Positions 1-13,400 of a stretch of 64,000 nt of DNA are shown here, piece by piece. The DNA is taken from the NCBI GenBank assembly GCA_964017065.1, contig OZ024787.1, forward strand, positions 6,445,301 through 6,509,300. The letters run 5' to 3'. Each line of letters starts with the position of its first letter. Within the stretch, counting starts at the first letter, position 1. Origin of the DNA: Haliclona indistincta. Its lineage: Eukaryota > Porifera > Demospongiae > Haplosclerida > Chalinidae. The notes under the pieces were generated by a model. That model was not told the origin of the DNA. It made no database searches and worked only from the letters and a program-made list of their open reading frames with translations. The position numbers and the translations under genes are program-made.

Positions 1-23
1 ACTGCTCGGCAAACGAAGTCTGT

Positions 24-281
24 TCACAAGCTTGTCGGGAATATACCAGGAAACGCAGTGTTGCGATTTTTAGCCCAGGTAGAAAACGTTGACACTGCCC
101 ACTTAGTGGAACACGCTGTATTCCTTGGCACACACTTCTCGGTTATAATCGCCTCTTCGGTTTCACTCAAAAATGAGCTGGTGCTGGTGCTAGCGATGGT
201 AGCAGTGGTCCGAGTCTTACGGCTCTTGTCTTTGGGTAATGACAGGCTCATCCTACGCTGTTTGGCTGGGGGGAGGGGCAT
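24..281 (-). pseudogene. Crypton/ZMYM-QRICH1-like (DUF3504-type) N-terminal fragment, possible first exon
   Basis: An 85-codon minus-strand reading frame with a basic, Ser/Thr-rich start followed by a segment resembling the N-terminal SAM-like part of Crypton-derived tyrosine recombinase proteins (ZMYM, QRICH1, KCTD1 type): an NT..STKWAVSTFSTWAKNRN run near residues 53-70. The frame ends soon afterwards, but a GT at the Gly codon (about position 43) could be a splice donor, so this may be the first exon of a gene leaving the window to the left. No catalytic domain is visible here. It sits beside the RNF213-like gene and is probably transposon-derived. The family call rests on one short motif and is weak. 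Confidence 0.3.
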
Positions 282-486
282 TTTCTTTATCCTCCTCTAT
301 TTCAGTCCACCCATCCACCGCCAAACAAAAGTTTTCTCGAGAGCGCTTCGCAGGATCCATTGTAGCCTTGTGGTTCGTGCCTTTCCGACTGACGCAATAG
401 ATTGCTTAGCAACGCTCAAAATCCTAGCAACTATGATGACGTAACCCATTGCCTAGCAACTGCATAGCAACGCTAAATAAACCACT
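282..486. other. Unassigned stretch before the first hairpin
   Basis: No convincing coding exon. It contains a cluster of short repeats of the type TAGCAACGC/CTAGCAAC (about 405-470). It could be promoter or 5' sequence of the minus-strand ORF at 24-281, but nothing diagnostic is seen. Confidence 0.3.
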
Positions 487-603
487 TATTACACCCTCCC
501 CTCGGTCTGTTGCTGGTTTATAGACCCTCCCATCTCGGGCGCTACGCGCCCCTCGACGGTCGGGCCTATAAACCAGCAACAGACCTCGGGGAGGGTGTAA
601 TAA
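487..603. repeat. Perfect hairpin element with GC-rich triloop core
   Basis: Two arms of about 37 bases (487-523 and 566-603) are exact reverse complements, starting TTATTACACCCTCCCC and ending GGGGAGGGTGTAATAA. The centre holds a second, smaller hairpin GGGCGC-TAC-GCGCCC. This is one of several intronic hairpins in the window with the same plan (see 14656, 15238, 53146, 57972, 59211). Confidence 0.85.
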
Positions 604-800
604 CTAATACAAACAGCTAGCATAGAATACAGCTGGTGATCAGATTGATATGTGATCAAAAAGTAACAGGAACAAGTATTACTAAAGTAAAAGAGTTTAA
701 AATTTTAAAAACTGAAAAGTGTAGGGATGACGCTTGTAAAAATAAAGGAAGAAGGATTGAAAAAGTGAAGGAACAAGATGGGATGATTCTTGAAAAATAT
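604..800. repeat. Fragment of the C/D foldback family
   Basis: Similar to the inner arms of the large element at 47590-52330: the run TAGCATAGAATACAGCT is shared with 48820, followed by the block AAGTGTAGGGATGACGCTTG and degenerate copies of 'aaagtgaaggaacaagatggg'. Only one arm is present, so this is a truncated copy. Nothing further is recognised from 801 to 1045. Confidence 0.55.
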
Positions 801-1045
801 GGTTCGGATCAGGCAAAAAACACCTCCTACTGGGACTAGATGCCTCATGCCTGCACTACTTTCTAGCCACTCAAGAGAGGAATACACATATCCATATGAT
901 AGAAAAGCATATCTCTAGGGAAACACATGCATATCTCCACTACACCGGTGTCCCTAATAATTCGTGTATCCATAATTGGTGCATTACTTTGTCTCACTAT
1001 AGGTCCACATACTCTCATATCAGTGCAGTCAACTCTCAACTCCAG

Positions 1046-1415
1046 AGAGTGTCATTGAGGTGTTCAACACAGCTAAGAGCTTTCAAGAGAAACAAGATAC
1101 AAGCAAGTTTGTCTCAATTGTAGTATTGGATGAAGTTGGTCTGGCTGAGGACTCTCCTAACCTGCCACTGAAAGCACTCCACCCACTACTAGAGGATGGG
1201 ACTGAAGGAGCTGATGACTCCAAACAGGTGAGGCATGATGGATGGTCCTGCTAATGGATGAAGCTAATGTGCTGTTTGGTGTAGATTGTTGCTCGTGAGA
1301 AGAGAGTTGCATTCATTGGTATCTCTAATTGGGCACTGGATCCCGCTAAGATGAATCGTGGAGTGATGGTGACCAGAGGTGATCCTGACAGGAGAGAGCT
1401 GGAACTTAGTGCTAG
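1046..1415 (+). other. RNF213: AAA+ module of the RNF213-like protein: Walker B and following block
   Basis: Two exons (1046-1227 and 1285-1415). The first encodes VSIVVLDEVGLAEDSP, the hydrophobic-DE Walker B strand and the downstream loop found in the RNF213 dynein-like AAA core. The second encodes GISNWALDPAKMNRG and a TRGDPD run, the next conserved block. Both Walker B acidic residues are kept, so this ATPase site is not visibly broken. The matching Walker A lies upstream of the window. The first exon starts in mid-codon (2 bases), showing that more coding sequence precedes it. Confidence 0.85.
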
Positions 1416-4400
1416 GTGAGAAAAAGCATTTAGCTGCATTAGCAGAGCAGTTTGTTTACAATTGTTTGCGTTGTCTTAGTTGTGTTGCTAATTCAAAATG
1501 CAACATGATGCAGAGATAGAACACATTTTTATATCTACATTGCATTGACATAACACAGCGCAAGCCACTGTGCCACATTGTAAACCAGCCTTTATTCGTA
1601 TAAGTGCAAAACATTATTTTAAGGCATAACTGTATTTGTTTTTCTCTGTGAAGCGTTTCATTTCAGTTAGACTAGGAAGCTACCAAAGTGTTTAGAATTG
1701 ATCAAGTACAGTGGAACACACGAAGACGAGTAGAAAAATGTGTTTTTGACATTTTGTTTCATATCTCAGGAACCAAGTGTCCTATGATGTTGCAGTTACC
1801 ATTATGATCCTCTATCCTTACTGAATGTATTGAACTATATGGTTTCTTGTCACGTGACACACACATGAAACAATATGGCGCTCTTTAGAGGCATGTAGCA
1901 GAACACGTTTAGTTGGAGATCTCTGTAAGTGCTGGTAGTTAAGCGCTCGTAATGGATATGTGAACTGTCCTAATATTATACGTACCTTTGACCAACATCT
2001 CGGCACCCAGTCAGCGTTACTACAAAATTGCGGTGCGAAAACTAGTTTTTGCGACCAGCCCTAACGTTAGGTTAGAGAACTCACGAACCTGCCGGAGTTA
2101 AGATGCAAAACTTGCTTACTGGATAGCTTACACATTAATGTTTACGTAAACACTTACCTTGAGCGCCTTCTTCGCTTCGTCGTGAATAGCGCAGCTCTTC
2201 CGTTCGCGAGTGCTGTTTTCTTGCCGCCATCTTGCTACTTTAATGGATTTTGTGATGTCACACGTTGGTTATTAGCATGTGTTGCATCATAACTATTACA
2301 CTGATTCAATGTGTTTTCAATAGTTATGACGTTTTGCACAGCCAACGATTATTATGTGTGACATCACAAAAATCCATTAAAGTAGCAAGATGGCGGCAAG
2401 AAAACAGCACTCGCGAACGGAAGAGCTGCTCTATTCACGACGAAGCGAAGAAGGCGCTCAAGGTAAGTGTTTACGTAAACATTAATGTGTATGCTATCCA
2501 TAAGCAAGTTTTGCATCTTAACTCCCGCAGGTTCGTGAGTTCTCTAACCTAACGTTGGGGCTGGTCGCAAAAACTAGTTTTCGCACCGCAATTTTGTAGT
2601 AACGCTGACTGGGTGCCGAGATGTTGGTCAAAGGTACGTATATATTAGGACAGTTCACATATCCATTATGAGCGCTTAACTACCAGCACTTACAGAGATC
2701 TCCAACTAAACATGTTCTGCTACATGCCTCTAAAGAGCGCCATATTGTTTCATGTGTGTGTCACGTGACAAGAAACCATATAGTTCAATACATTCAGTAA
2801 GGATAGCATAATGGTACCTGCTACATCATAGGACACTTGGTTCCTGAGATATGAAACAAAATGTCAAAAACACATTTTTCTACTCTCTTCGTGTGTTCCA
2901 CTGCAGGCCATAGACCGTACATGCATTACAACATATAAACCATGTCAATGACAGTAACTACTGACTTCAGAGTGGTGATGAGTAAGAGCTGGTTTACAAC
3001 GTGATTATGAGGTTGCGTTATGTTGTGTCATGCGACGCAGTCGCAGATATAGAAATTAATGTTTTTTCTTCCTGTGCCATGTTAATTAGCAACACGACGC
3101 AGCGTGAACCACTGCATCACATTGTAAACCAGCCTTAATGAGTGTTCAAAGATAGACAGCTGGGTTTTGACAATCAATGGCTTGGTATAGAACTGAATAG
3201 TGAAGTGCATACAGTTTCTCTATCAAGTGTATGCTGCACTACTTCAATAACGGTATCATACTGAAATTTTTTCACTGTCTTCTCTCTCAGAGGTATATGT
3301 TCTAATGAGGAAAATGACCCAGTCAAGAAGCGGCTGGACAGGTTCTTTTCTCCACTAGCAGATTCTTACATAGAAATTAGCAAACAACAGGAACGGCAAT
3401 TCTATGGACTCAGAGATTTCTATAGGTACCTTGCATAACAAATTTCTTAGTTTCACATTTCTTCTAGTCTTGTTAAGATGCTGTACTGGATGTGTGAGAA
3501 GACTCAATCTGACCCAACTAATAAACAATTAGAACACGCTATCAAACGAAACTTTGGTGGTCATGATAAAGTGGATGCTTTTGAGATTTTCAAGTTCCAC
3601 ATTCCTCAACTTGAGACTGAATTACAACAAAATAATGATATGTCTGAGCAGGTAAGCGAAGAGAGTGATATGCATCAGTGTGCAGCTGCATGTTGAGTGT
3701 GTTAAAGAAAATTAATAGGAAATACAATTATTGTTGTAGCAACACACTGTTATGTATCCTGACTGCACTCCACTGGGACTGATTAGAACCAGTTTAAAAA
3801 CCAAGGAGACCACCTGGCATGGGTGAGTGGAAATTGTAATTAATGTGCATTGCCATTAAACAAGCGGACACAGACATCATTTTCATATACATGTATTTTC
3901 TTTGTTTACACAATTGTTGAAATGTATTGCGGCCATTGAGAGCTTGGTAGAAAGCAGCCATGCCAGACCTGCACGTTCGTGAAGTTAGTCCTCCAATCAT
4001 CTTAAAGTTACCTTGTTGACAACTAGACATAGGTCATTGTAAAAGGCTTTCTCTGTGAGCGTGATATCGGCATCAACAAGACTCTACTACTCCTCTTACT
4101 ATTAGGCATCATGTTGCAATTATCCATTACAGTGCTAGGACTAACTATCATATTGTCAACTCATACCTGGGTCCTGGACTTGATTATTTGCTGTCTGCGT
4201 CCTCAACCTTTCTAGCTATTTTGATAAAAGAAAATTAAAAAGATTTCTATCGAAATCAAGTGATGAAGAAATCTACCACTGGTCCACAATGTAAACCAAC
4301 AAAGAACAAGCATGGAATGGTAACACGATTGAGACCATGCATCAGTGGCTGCTGTGGCTGACTACAACTAGTTCAGCTAGTTGCCGTTGACTGACACCGA

Positions 4401-7400
4401 AGTGCATTGAATTGATGACAGTGACAAAATATTGATCTTATGTACAGCCACTGATGTAGGATCTATGATCTGTTAGCAAGTCAATCGTGTTACTATTCCA
4501 TGCTTGTTCCTTGTTGGTTTACATTGTGGACCAGTGGTAGATTTCTTCATCCCTACATCCTTTTGATATCAATAGAAATCTTTTTAATTTTCTTGTTTGT
4601 GTCCTTTTTTTCTTTTTCAGTGAAATGCAGTTCAATATCATGCATGTACCACCAGTTCAATATCATGCATGTTTCCACCATTAGTTTAGTTTTCCTGTTG
4701 TTGATGGCTTTTCTATAATTTTAAATACGTAGCTAAAACTGTTATGCTGTACAAATCTGCTCGCCTACGTACGCATGCGTACAAACCCCGCCCACACTTG
4801 TTTGTAGACCTATACGGTGGTTATTAGGGAGGCACGGTAGTGACTCCCTATGTAGGGATGAACGGGAAAACAAAATGGCGGCTACATACAATGTATTAGC
4901 GTTCAAACGCTGATATTTTGCCTGGTGATGAATTTTATACGTCCAAAGACACTTAGATCTGCTTTATGACGTTGCCCCATCTTACAGCAGCAAGGAGATT
5001 GCTCGAAATGGTCACTGAAGTGACGAACCTGTAAACGGTGAAAATCGAGTTTCGTCATCTTCGTTTTCTTCTTCTTTCTTTCTTTCTTTAACTCGCCTAG
5101 CGTCTTTACGCGAGCAGTGCCGAGACCAAAACACCCACGAACAGTCGTGAAATTCTTCTGGCAGGTGCCTTTTGAACTTAGTTTTTAGCAAAACGTCGAT
5201 ATAAATTTGACGAGTTCATGATCACGAACAGTTGTCAGCTAAGTGTTAGACGCCATATTGTGATTACGTAATACGCACATGACCAACCACACGAGTACTA
5301 GAAGTAGAGTATCGCTATATGGAGAGCGCATATTGGCATCTGGACTCTTCGAAGAACAACTCACCGAGTAAGCTCGTGTAGTATCACCGTTCTACTGCTC
5401 GCCAGATAGTATCACAGCCGTACAGAATTTTGTAAACTAGACTGGGCGGGGCTCAAATACTTTGCAGAATGCATGAGCTAGTTTCAGAATTTAGGAATAA
5501 TAAATTTGAGCTACAAGTTAATGAGGTCACATAAAGAAATTATCAACAACAGCAGACCAAAAAATGGTGTAAACAAAGAAATACATGATCTTGCCGGATT
5601 CGAAGTGCACCGAAAATTTGATACACAAAAAAAGACACAAACAGGAAAATAAAAAGATTTCTAACGAAATGAAAAGGATGTAGGGATGAATGAAATCTGC
5701 TACTGGTCCACAATGTAAACCAACAAGGAACTAGCATGGAATGGTAACACGATTGACTTGCTAACAGACCATAGATCCTACATCAGTGGCTGTACGTACA
5801 TAAGATCTATCAGTCAAGTTGAATTCAATTTAATGCACTTCGTTGTCAGTCAACAGCAACTAGCTGAATTAGCTATAGTCTGCCACAGCAGCCACTGATG
5901 TAGGGATCTATGGTCTGTTAGCAAGTCAATCGTGTTACCATTCCATGCTAGTTCCTTGTTAGTTTACATTGTGGACCAGTGGTAGATTTCACAACCCTAC
6001 ATCCTTTTGATTTCGTTAGAAATCTTTTTATTTTCTTAATTATCTGGCAAGCACAGAATGGTGATCCTACACGAGCTTACCGTTCTTGGAAGACTCCAGA
6101 CAAATGATGTGTTCTCCGTGATCCACACGGCATGTACGAAGATACTCAAGCTAGTGCTTGGTCATTTGCGCTAGCCACTGCTTGGTCACATGCGTATTGC
6201 GCAATCACAATAATGGCGTGTAACACTTAGCTGTCAATGGATCATGATCGAGAAATCACAGAATTTATATCGCCGTTTCGCTAAGACAAAAGTTTAAAAG
6301 ACACCTGCCAGGGAGAATTTCACGACATTTCATGGTGTTTTGGTCTCGGCATTGCTCGCGTAAAGGTACTGAAAAAGAAGAAAGAAAGAAGAATACGATG
6401 ATGAAACTTGATTTTCACTGTTTCCAGGTTTGTCACTTTAGTAACAATTTCGACCAATCTCCTTGCTACTGTAAAATGGGGCAACGCCAGAGAGCAGATC
6501 TAAGTGTCTTTGATCGTATAAAATTTATCACTAGGAGAAATATCAGCGTTTGAACGCTAATACATTGTATGTAGCCACCATCTTGTTTTTCCGTTAATCC
6601 CTATATAGGGAAGCACTACCGTGCCTCCCTAATAGCATGCAAACACAAACCACGCTACTTACTCTCTGAAGAGGCCGTGCACCTTCTCATTTAATAGAAT
6701 AGTAACTGCTGCTCACAAAGTTGTAAAAACATAATAACAGCTGAAAAGCTAGCATAGATAATACTAAGTTGTCTTGCTGGAATTTTAACCTCGTAAATGC
6801 TGACCAATTCTCTCGCGAATAACTCATGTGTCCTTTGCGCTACTGGTCTCAAATTTGCGTCCTTTTTCGTCAGTGAGTAGCTGCAACATATCATGGAGAA
6901 TGTGGGAAAATGTGTTTTCCGAGCATCCTGAAGCCATTAAAATTAATGTTCAAATTTTCGCAGCGACCATTTTGTTTTTTGTGTGTGAATTTTAGACTGA
7001 AGCCATAGAAATGTCCCCGCCGCGTGGGCCATTGTGCCAATCAATGTGGGGCTTGCTCAGGCTTGCCCCAATTAGCAATTCAATTTCAAGATGTTTCTGG
7101 AGAGGACCCCAGACCAGACCCCCCACTGTTTATAAAATAATTTGCCCCCTCATTTAAGAAATCCTGCCTACACCCCTGAAAGGAATGGGAAGAGGTTTCC
7201 GCATTTGTTGCAGTTCATCACAGCAAGGGATACTTGGAACTTTTACTTTAGCAAGCATCATCCCAACACTTTTCAGTTGTTTTTATTAAAACTTTTTTTA
7301 GTAACTATCCCTTGGCCATTCCCCATCTTGCTATGATGAACAGTGATTCTCTACGCTGACTGAAAATTTAAGGCAACAAGCAACCAAAATTCATGATTTG

Positions 7401-10400
7401 CTTCATAACAGAGAGAGAAGTAGCAGTACTTTCTGTCTCATGTTATCCTTTAATACTCTAACAATGGGTTCATCTATAAAAGGCTTGTCGTTATTGTGCA
7501 TAAATTGTACATGACCGCAAGATGTGTTGCATTTCTGGCAATGGTGCTACTCTATTTTGTATTGGCAGTCCCTCGTACACATTTTGTATGTTTTTCTCTA
7601 TAGGGAGAATCGTTACTTACTATTCCTGACAGAGAACTATGCAGCTCTGCAGGTGCTCAAGCGATACCTACAGGAGGCTGTTGGTCTGCCAGCACCCAGC
7701 AGGGTTCCTGCTGGAGGAGCAGGAGGGCTAGAGGGACCCAGTGTGGAGGAGGAAAGAGAGCAACAGAGGAAGAGAGTTCAGCAGAGAAAAATGGAGCCCT
7801 TTGTGCTGTTTGGAAGCAGCTTTCCTAAAGACATGGTATACACTCAGGTATGGCTCAAAAAATGATCTGCACAACATGAACATTATTCTGTGTTCAGGTG
7901 TGTCGTAACATAAACCAGATCAAAATATGTATGGAGACTGGTCGTACTGTTATTCTGCTCAATCTGGAGAACCTGTATGAGAGCTTGTATGACTTGCTCA
8001 ATCAAGTTAGTGTTATACTTTAGTATTTCTTTTACACTGTCCCATAATATTTAGTATTACATCATGCTTGGTGGTAACCGATATGTGGACCTGGGACTAC
8101 AAACTCATCGTGTCAAATGTCGTGTACACGAAGACTTCAAGTAAGCATTTATCTTTTCCTTACATTATTGATGTGATTGTGTTGTTAATAATTATAGGCT
8201 CATTCTGATTGCTGAGAAGGACACAGTTTATGAGAAGTTTCCAATACCTCTCATCAATCGTTTGGAAAAGCATTTCGTACTCACACGTACTGTGCTACTA
8301 TCCTGGCAGGAGAGAGTGTTGGATACTCTAATTGAGTGGGTGAAACAGTTCAGCAGAACTGGAAAGTAAGTGTGAGAAAGAATGTCCTACACACACAGAA
8401 CAACTACTTCCACACGCGAAAAGGTTTTTCAACAACTATGTACTATGCAAGTTGTGGTTATGTTTGGTCCCTGTTGATTGAAAGCTCACACAAGGAACAG
8501 TGGTGTTTGCCAGTTCTTCGATTACCCAGGAACGGCTACACCACTTCGATGTTTTATACAACAAGTAATAGTATCGTTACAACTAGTTATAGACAAGCTT
8601 CAGGTGATTATCATTATTGTACAACTAATCAACATGCAAACAAAAGCCCTTGTGTATACACATGTACATGCCTTCAGAAACACTATTCACAAAATCAGAA
8701 TAAGCCAGCTGATACGATGTATCGTCTTGTTCCAGGTTCACTGAGAAGGATTCATTTGTTGGATATCAGAATGACACACCAGCATCTGTTGTGTTCCAGG
8801 CAACAGAACAACTCAGAGAAGAGCTGGATTATGGTGTGGATGAGGCAATGGAGGAGAAGGAAGAGTGGCTGGACATGGTCATGGAGCGCAGCAAGAACTT
8901 GTTGATTCAAATGGCCTCTCCTGATTCCCTTATTAGGCTACAAAGCATTAATATACCAGAAATTGAAGAGGACAAGAAAAAAATTACCAGAGCATACACT
9001 GAACAATGCCACACATCGATCCGAGACTTCCTGCGCCATCATCTGCATCAGTTGCGTCATGAAATAAAGGAGCAAGAAGGTGGCTTTGTACTACATGTGA
9101 GTAGAACACCGACTTTACTTACTAACCATTTTCTCTTCCTTACATGTGTATCAACCACTGTCTTTCATTTTACATTTATACTCTCTTTTACTCTCAGGTA
9201 ACCACTCATAGTCACCTTCTGTCTACTATAGAGATGGAGGCACTAGGTCATGAAATCCAATTCTCTCGTGACCAGATCAAGTGGTTCCTACTGCAGGAAT
9301 TTGATACTGAAATGGACTTTAGCAACAAAGTCAAGTTAGTGTGTTATACCACACTTTTTATATGTGGTGCCTCATATTCATTATAGGTTAAGCTTTGAAC
9401 GCCGTTGTCGAGAAGAAGACTCCTTGCTCATAGTCCAGTGTGACTCAGGTCATCTCTATGGTGACCTCATTGCTTGTGCACGATATCGTGTCGATGATGA
9501 GAGAGAGAAGAGCAGTCACTTATGGACACATGAGTACGGTAGAACACATGTCCTCTTTATTGTCCATCTTCCACGACGAGGAGGAGAAGGTGATGATGCT
9601 TTGGGCTCTTTTGTTGGGTTTCAAGGTGGAAAGTGGCTCTCTGCTCATATTGATGATCTGAGGGCTCCTGGTCAAGCTGCTCTGAGTTTAGAAGATGCTC
9701 TCCATAATTCCATTAGCAGCTTGTTCTATTGTGAAGGCAGTGTTCAAAAGAGTGTCGAAGAAGAAAGGGAGGAGGGTGGGTTTGAGAAGGAAGAAAAGAT
9801 TGAAGAAGAAGGCAGAAGAATTGTCTACAGTGAATCCTATCAATGCTATCGTCTGTATAGCTGTATTCAAGCAGCAGTGGCTCGTGTTGTCAACAGTGAT
9901 AAGTCAAAGCAATGGGCCATACGTCGTGTCAATATTCTTCTTGACTTGATTCCACAACAACCTTCGTTCCCTCTTGCTATTGATGACATGTTTTATGCTG
10001 CTCTAGTGAGGCACATTCATGCTGTACTGAAGGAGAGAGAGGAGGTAATGGGAGAGGAGACTGGATGGGTGCTTGATGAGGCCATGAGCAGGAAGAAGCT
10101 CCAGAGTGGAGGGACATTTCGTAATGTACTATCACGTAAACTTGATGAAGTGATCATTCCGATATTTGCTGAGGTGCTAGTATCCATAGATCGATACTCT
10201 AATCTTGATCTTGTGAGGAAAGGTAGTCCACCTCACATTAGGCAGCTGTGGCTGAATGCTTTCCCTGTACTCTGCAAGTTCAGTTATACTGACATGACCA
10301 CTCAGGGAAGGGATCAGTTGGCAGGGATGGGCCAGAGGAGATCAACCAGTAGTGAGTTTCGCTGTCAGTTTCCATTCTTCTGGTTAGTGAAGGAGACAGT

Positions 10401-13400
10401 GGACTCACATTGGGACAATGCAATTTCAGTTATAGGTAAGACATAAAATTGAGAAGAGTATGAAATTATTAATTAGTTACTCTTAGGTGGCCATCGTCAG
10501 CAGGTCCATCAGTACTTGTGTGAACAGCTAGTTGGTACTGATATCAAAGAGCCACTTGAGAGTATCAATGAAGAGAACTTGCAGGATCTGTATCAATGCT
10601 ATTTGAGAGACTACATCAGATGTGTACATCAAGTGACTCATAAGCAAGGAGCTAGGGAATATTTAGTGAGCTTGAAGATTTGATTCCACTTCTAATATTC
10701 TCTAACTTGGTACTTTAAAATTCCTCACACAGCTGATTGAAGCAGCTCTGGATGCCATCATCACTAGTCCTGACCTGTCTCCTCCTAACTCTCCTCATCC
10801 TCCTCTCCTCTCTCGTGTAGCTGCTGTCCACACTGCCTACCAACACTATCAGAGAGAGCTGCTCTGGTTTGGTAGCCTCACATCTCATCTTCCTGGAGTG
10901 CTCATATCACTACAAGATGTCACTCACAACCCAGACAAGCTGGAGCTCCACCTGCAAGCAGTACAGATGGTACTGGAGAAAGAGTTGATCCCTCCTTTGT
11001 CTGTGGAAGACAGAGAGAATCTCCCAGAGTGGCTGGTCTGGATGCAGTTGTGTCAGAATGCCATTGACTCCATTATAACATTAGGACGCGAGTCAGAGGG
11101 ACTAGTTACAAAGCTATAGTGAGTGAACTATGTCGACTTGTGTAATACTTTCACCATATTATTCATTTAGTGCTCAGTGGCAGCGTGTCAGAGCTGTTCA
11201 GTTGTTTGCAGAACACATCATCACTAAGCATTATAGTATTGGATTGGAAACATATGGAAAGAGACTGGACTTTGTGAATACATTCAGTCATTGTGTTCTA
11301 TTACTTCTCACTCTTTGCTCAGGGTCTAGACACTGGATGTGACTTTACAAAAGATGATACGTTTGCTATTGTACAGATAACTCTGCAAGCTATGGAAGGA
11401 GAACTAGAGAAAAAGAAAAAGTATGACTTTAGCTATGTAACTTAATCCTAGGCCATTTTGGTTTCCTTGCTGGTTAATTTTGAAGATTGATATAAATTAT
11501 AAATAGATTTTTAGTAGGGGTTCCATTACTAAAAGTTTCAGACCCAAAGCCAAAAAAGAGGGTGGGTGGGTACAGACCATTTTGGAAAAAAGTCCATTAT
11601 AGTACAGGCATTATGAGTTTTATATCTATTTCTGGCCAGATATTTGCATAATTTCTACTAACATGTCCATTAACTCTTTAGTGACTGACGAAAATTCGGC
11701 TTGCTCTAAGCTGACAGTTTGTCTTGCGATTTCTACAACATGCAGTACACTATAGCTATTCCAAACTAGCACTGTTTTTTCCTGGCATGTCAAAGTTTAC
11801 GACCATGTACTAAACTCTGAGTTGGCCACTCCCACTTCGGAACTGAAGCCGCAAGTGCTGTGACCTCGTCATTTTCAGCCAATTTTGGTCTTCGTTTAGC
11901 CCTGGTGACTGATACAAACACGTGTTTACAAATTTTCGTGTGTTCAATTTTCATGGTTGATCCTTCCCACGAAAATATGTTAACAAGTATGTTTCATTAA
12001 TTTTAAATGTATTTAAACTGAAAAACCTACAGAATAACATAATAATTATTGATTTTAGTTTGCCTGGTTTTAAAGAGACTGCAGTAGCCTAGACATTTTT
12101 ACCCGTGTGCAGTATGCACCAGGGTGATGTGTTTGTGTCTGTCTATATGCGTACGTATGTGTGTCATCAAAAACATGCCTGTTTGAGTCTTTGCACTCAA
12201 AAAATCTCCATGAAAACACTCTGCAGCTTCTTTACTGAACTGCAGCTTCTTTACGAGTCCTGTGAAGACGTTTTCTGTGCTAACAAGCCTTGCTCGAGCA
12301 ATAATCCATGGCATTCTAAGTGTAAGCGCATTTTACGTCATTATGGGTGTGTCGCCCAACCTCCTATCTATATCAACGTCCTGGCCTGCTCTCAGTCTCA
12401 CATGTACCGTACGTTGATTTTTTTGTTGAGAGTTAAGAATGACAAAGCCATCGTTAAAGTTCTTGAGGCCATGCATGGATCATAGGGTATCAGTCTTTTT
12501 TGAGGCCTTCTGTGATGTGCTAATCAACTGATAGTCTGTTAGTGCGATATAACTATATCTGGTGCTGTCTTTCCAGTAATGCTGGAGTAGTCATGTACTA
12601 GCTATGTAGATCGTAGCGAAGCTGCAGCACACGGGTATGTGTTCATTAGAACTCTAGTTAATCAACTGTTTGGTCCAAAAACAGTAAATAACTTTTTGAG
12701 GCTTATTTGTTTTCTCTTTCACAGACTAGACAAGCATACAATGGCCTCCATCAGGGAATCATGTAGAGCCTTCTTCATGGAGCTGGTGTCTACACTGTGC
12801 TTTGGACAGACCACTCTCCCAGAGCCTGCTCTCATTAAGAGATTAATGAACATTGTGTTTAAAGATAATTATAAGACGAAAGAGTTCACGTATTCTGTCA
12901 AAGCAGCAGCTGATAAACAACCAGTGATAAGATCATTCCTACTACAACTACTGATGGAACATGAGTAAGAAATCATGGCTTATACTGGTTGTAAGAATTT
13001 ATGTCTATGACTTTACAACGGAAAAGTCATAGACATAAATTTTGTACTGTGCTTGCTTAAAATTTTGTTCAAATCTCAAATAAAGCAATAACTGAATGCT
13101 ACAATGAAGCTCTTGTTCAATGCTCCACTTTATCACTATTAATGCATGACCTCTCTTCCTAGTACTGAGCGTGTACGAGTTCATTTAGAAGATTACTTTG
13201 AGCGATCACAATCTTGTCATACTGTGGAACTCGACCACCTCTCAATGCTTTGTATTCAATGCTTTGAGGTGAGTAATACAGGCAGATGTGCCAGATAAAG
13301 GATAGCCATGCATGGTTTGTTCTGTCCATCGCTACAATGTGCACGATCTGTATGAATTTTGTCTGGAAATGCAAAGTCATTTACGAACATGCACTAAAAT

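Larger units (their letters stand above)
3985..7345. mobile_element. Remnant of a C-family foldback element, interrupted by a nested AB pair
   Basis: Sequence at about 3985-4220 (TTGTTGACAACT, GGTCATTGTAAAA, GTGATATC.GCATCAACA) matches 48465-48690 inside the 4.7 kb palindrome. Sequence at 6660-6780 (GAGGC.GTGC.CCTTCT, CTGCTGCTCACA.AGTTGTAAAAA) matches 48735-48840. About 7190-7340 matches its D block (GGGATACTTGG.ACTTTTACTTT). The two halves are separated by the AB insertion 4228-6632. It occupies most of the 3.8 kb intron between exons 3740-3822 and 7604-7847. Confidence 0.6.

Noticed and set aside
2265..2552. 95-codon ORF in the centre of the 1.2 kb palindrome, with GTAAGT and CGCAG sites
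   Set aside because: It lies in a symmetric foldback, spans the mirrored arms, and splicing at the visible sites leads to an early stop. No homology seen.
12105..12485. Cys-rich 126-codon frame as a possible RING or zinc-finger exon replacing the missing RING
   Set aside because: The Cys spacing does not fit C3HC4, no His at the needed place, and the segment is a dispersed repeat whose second copy (44320-44760) does not keep the frame.
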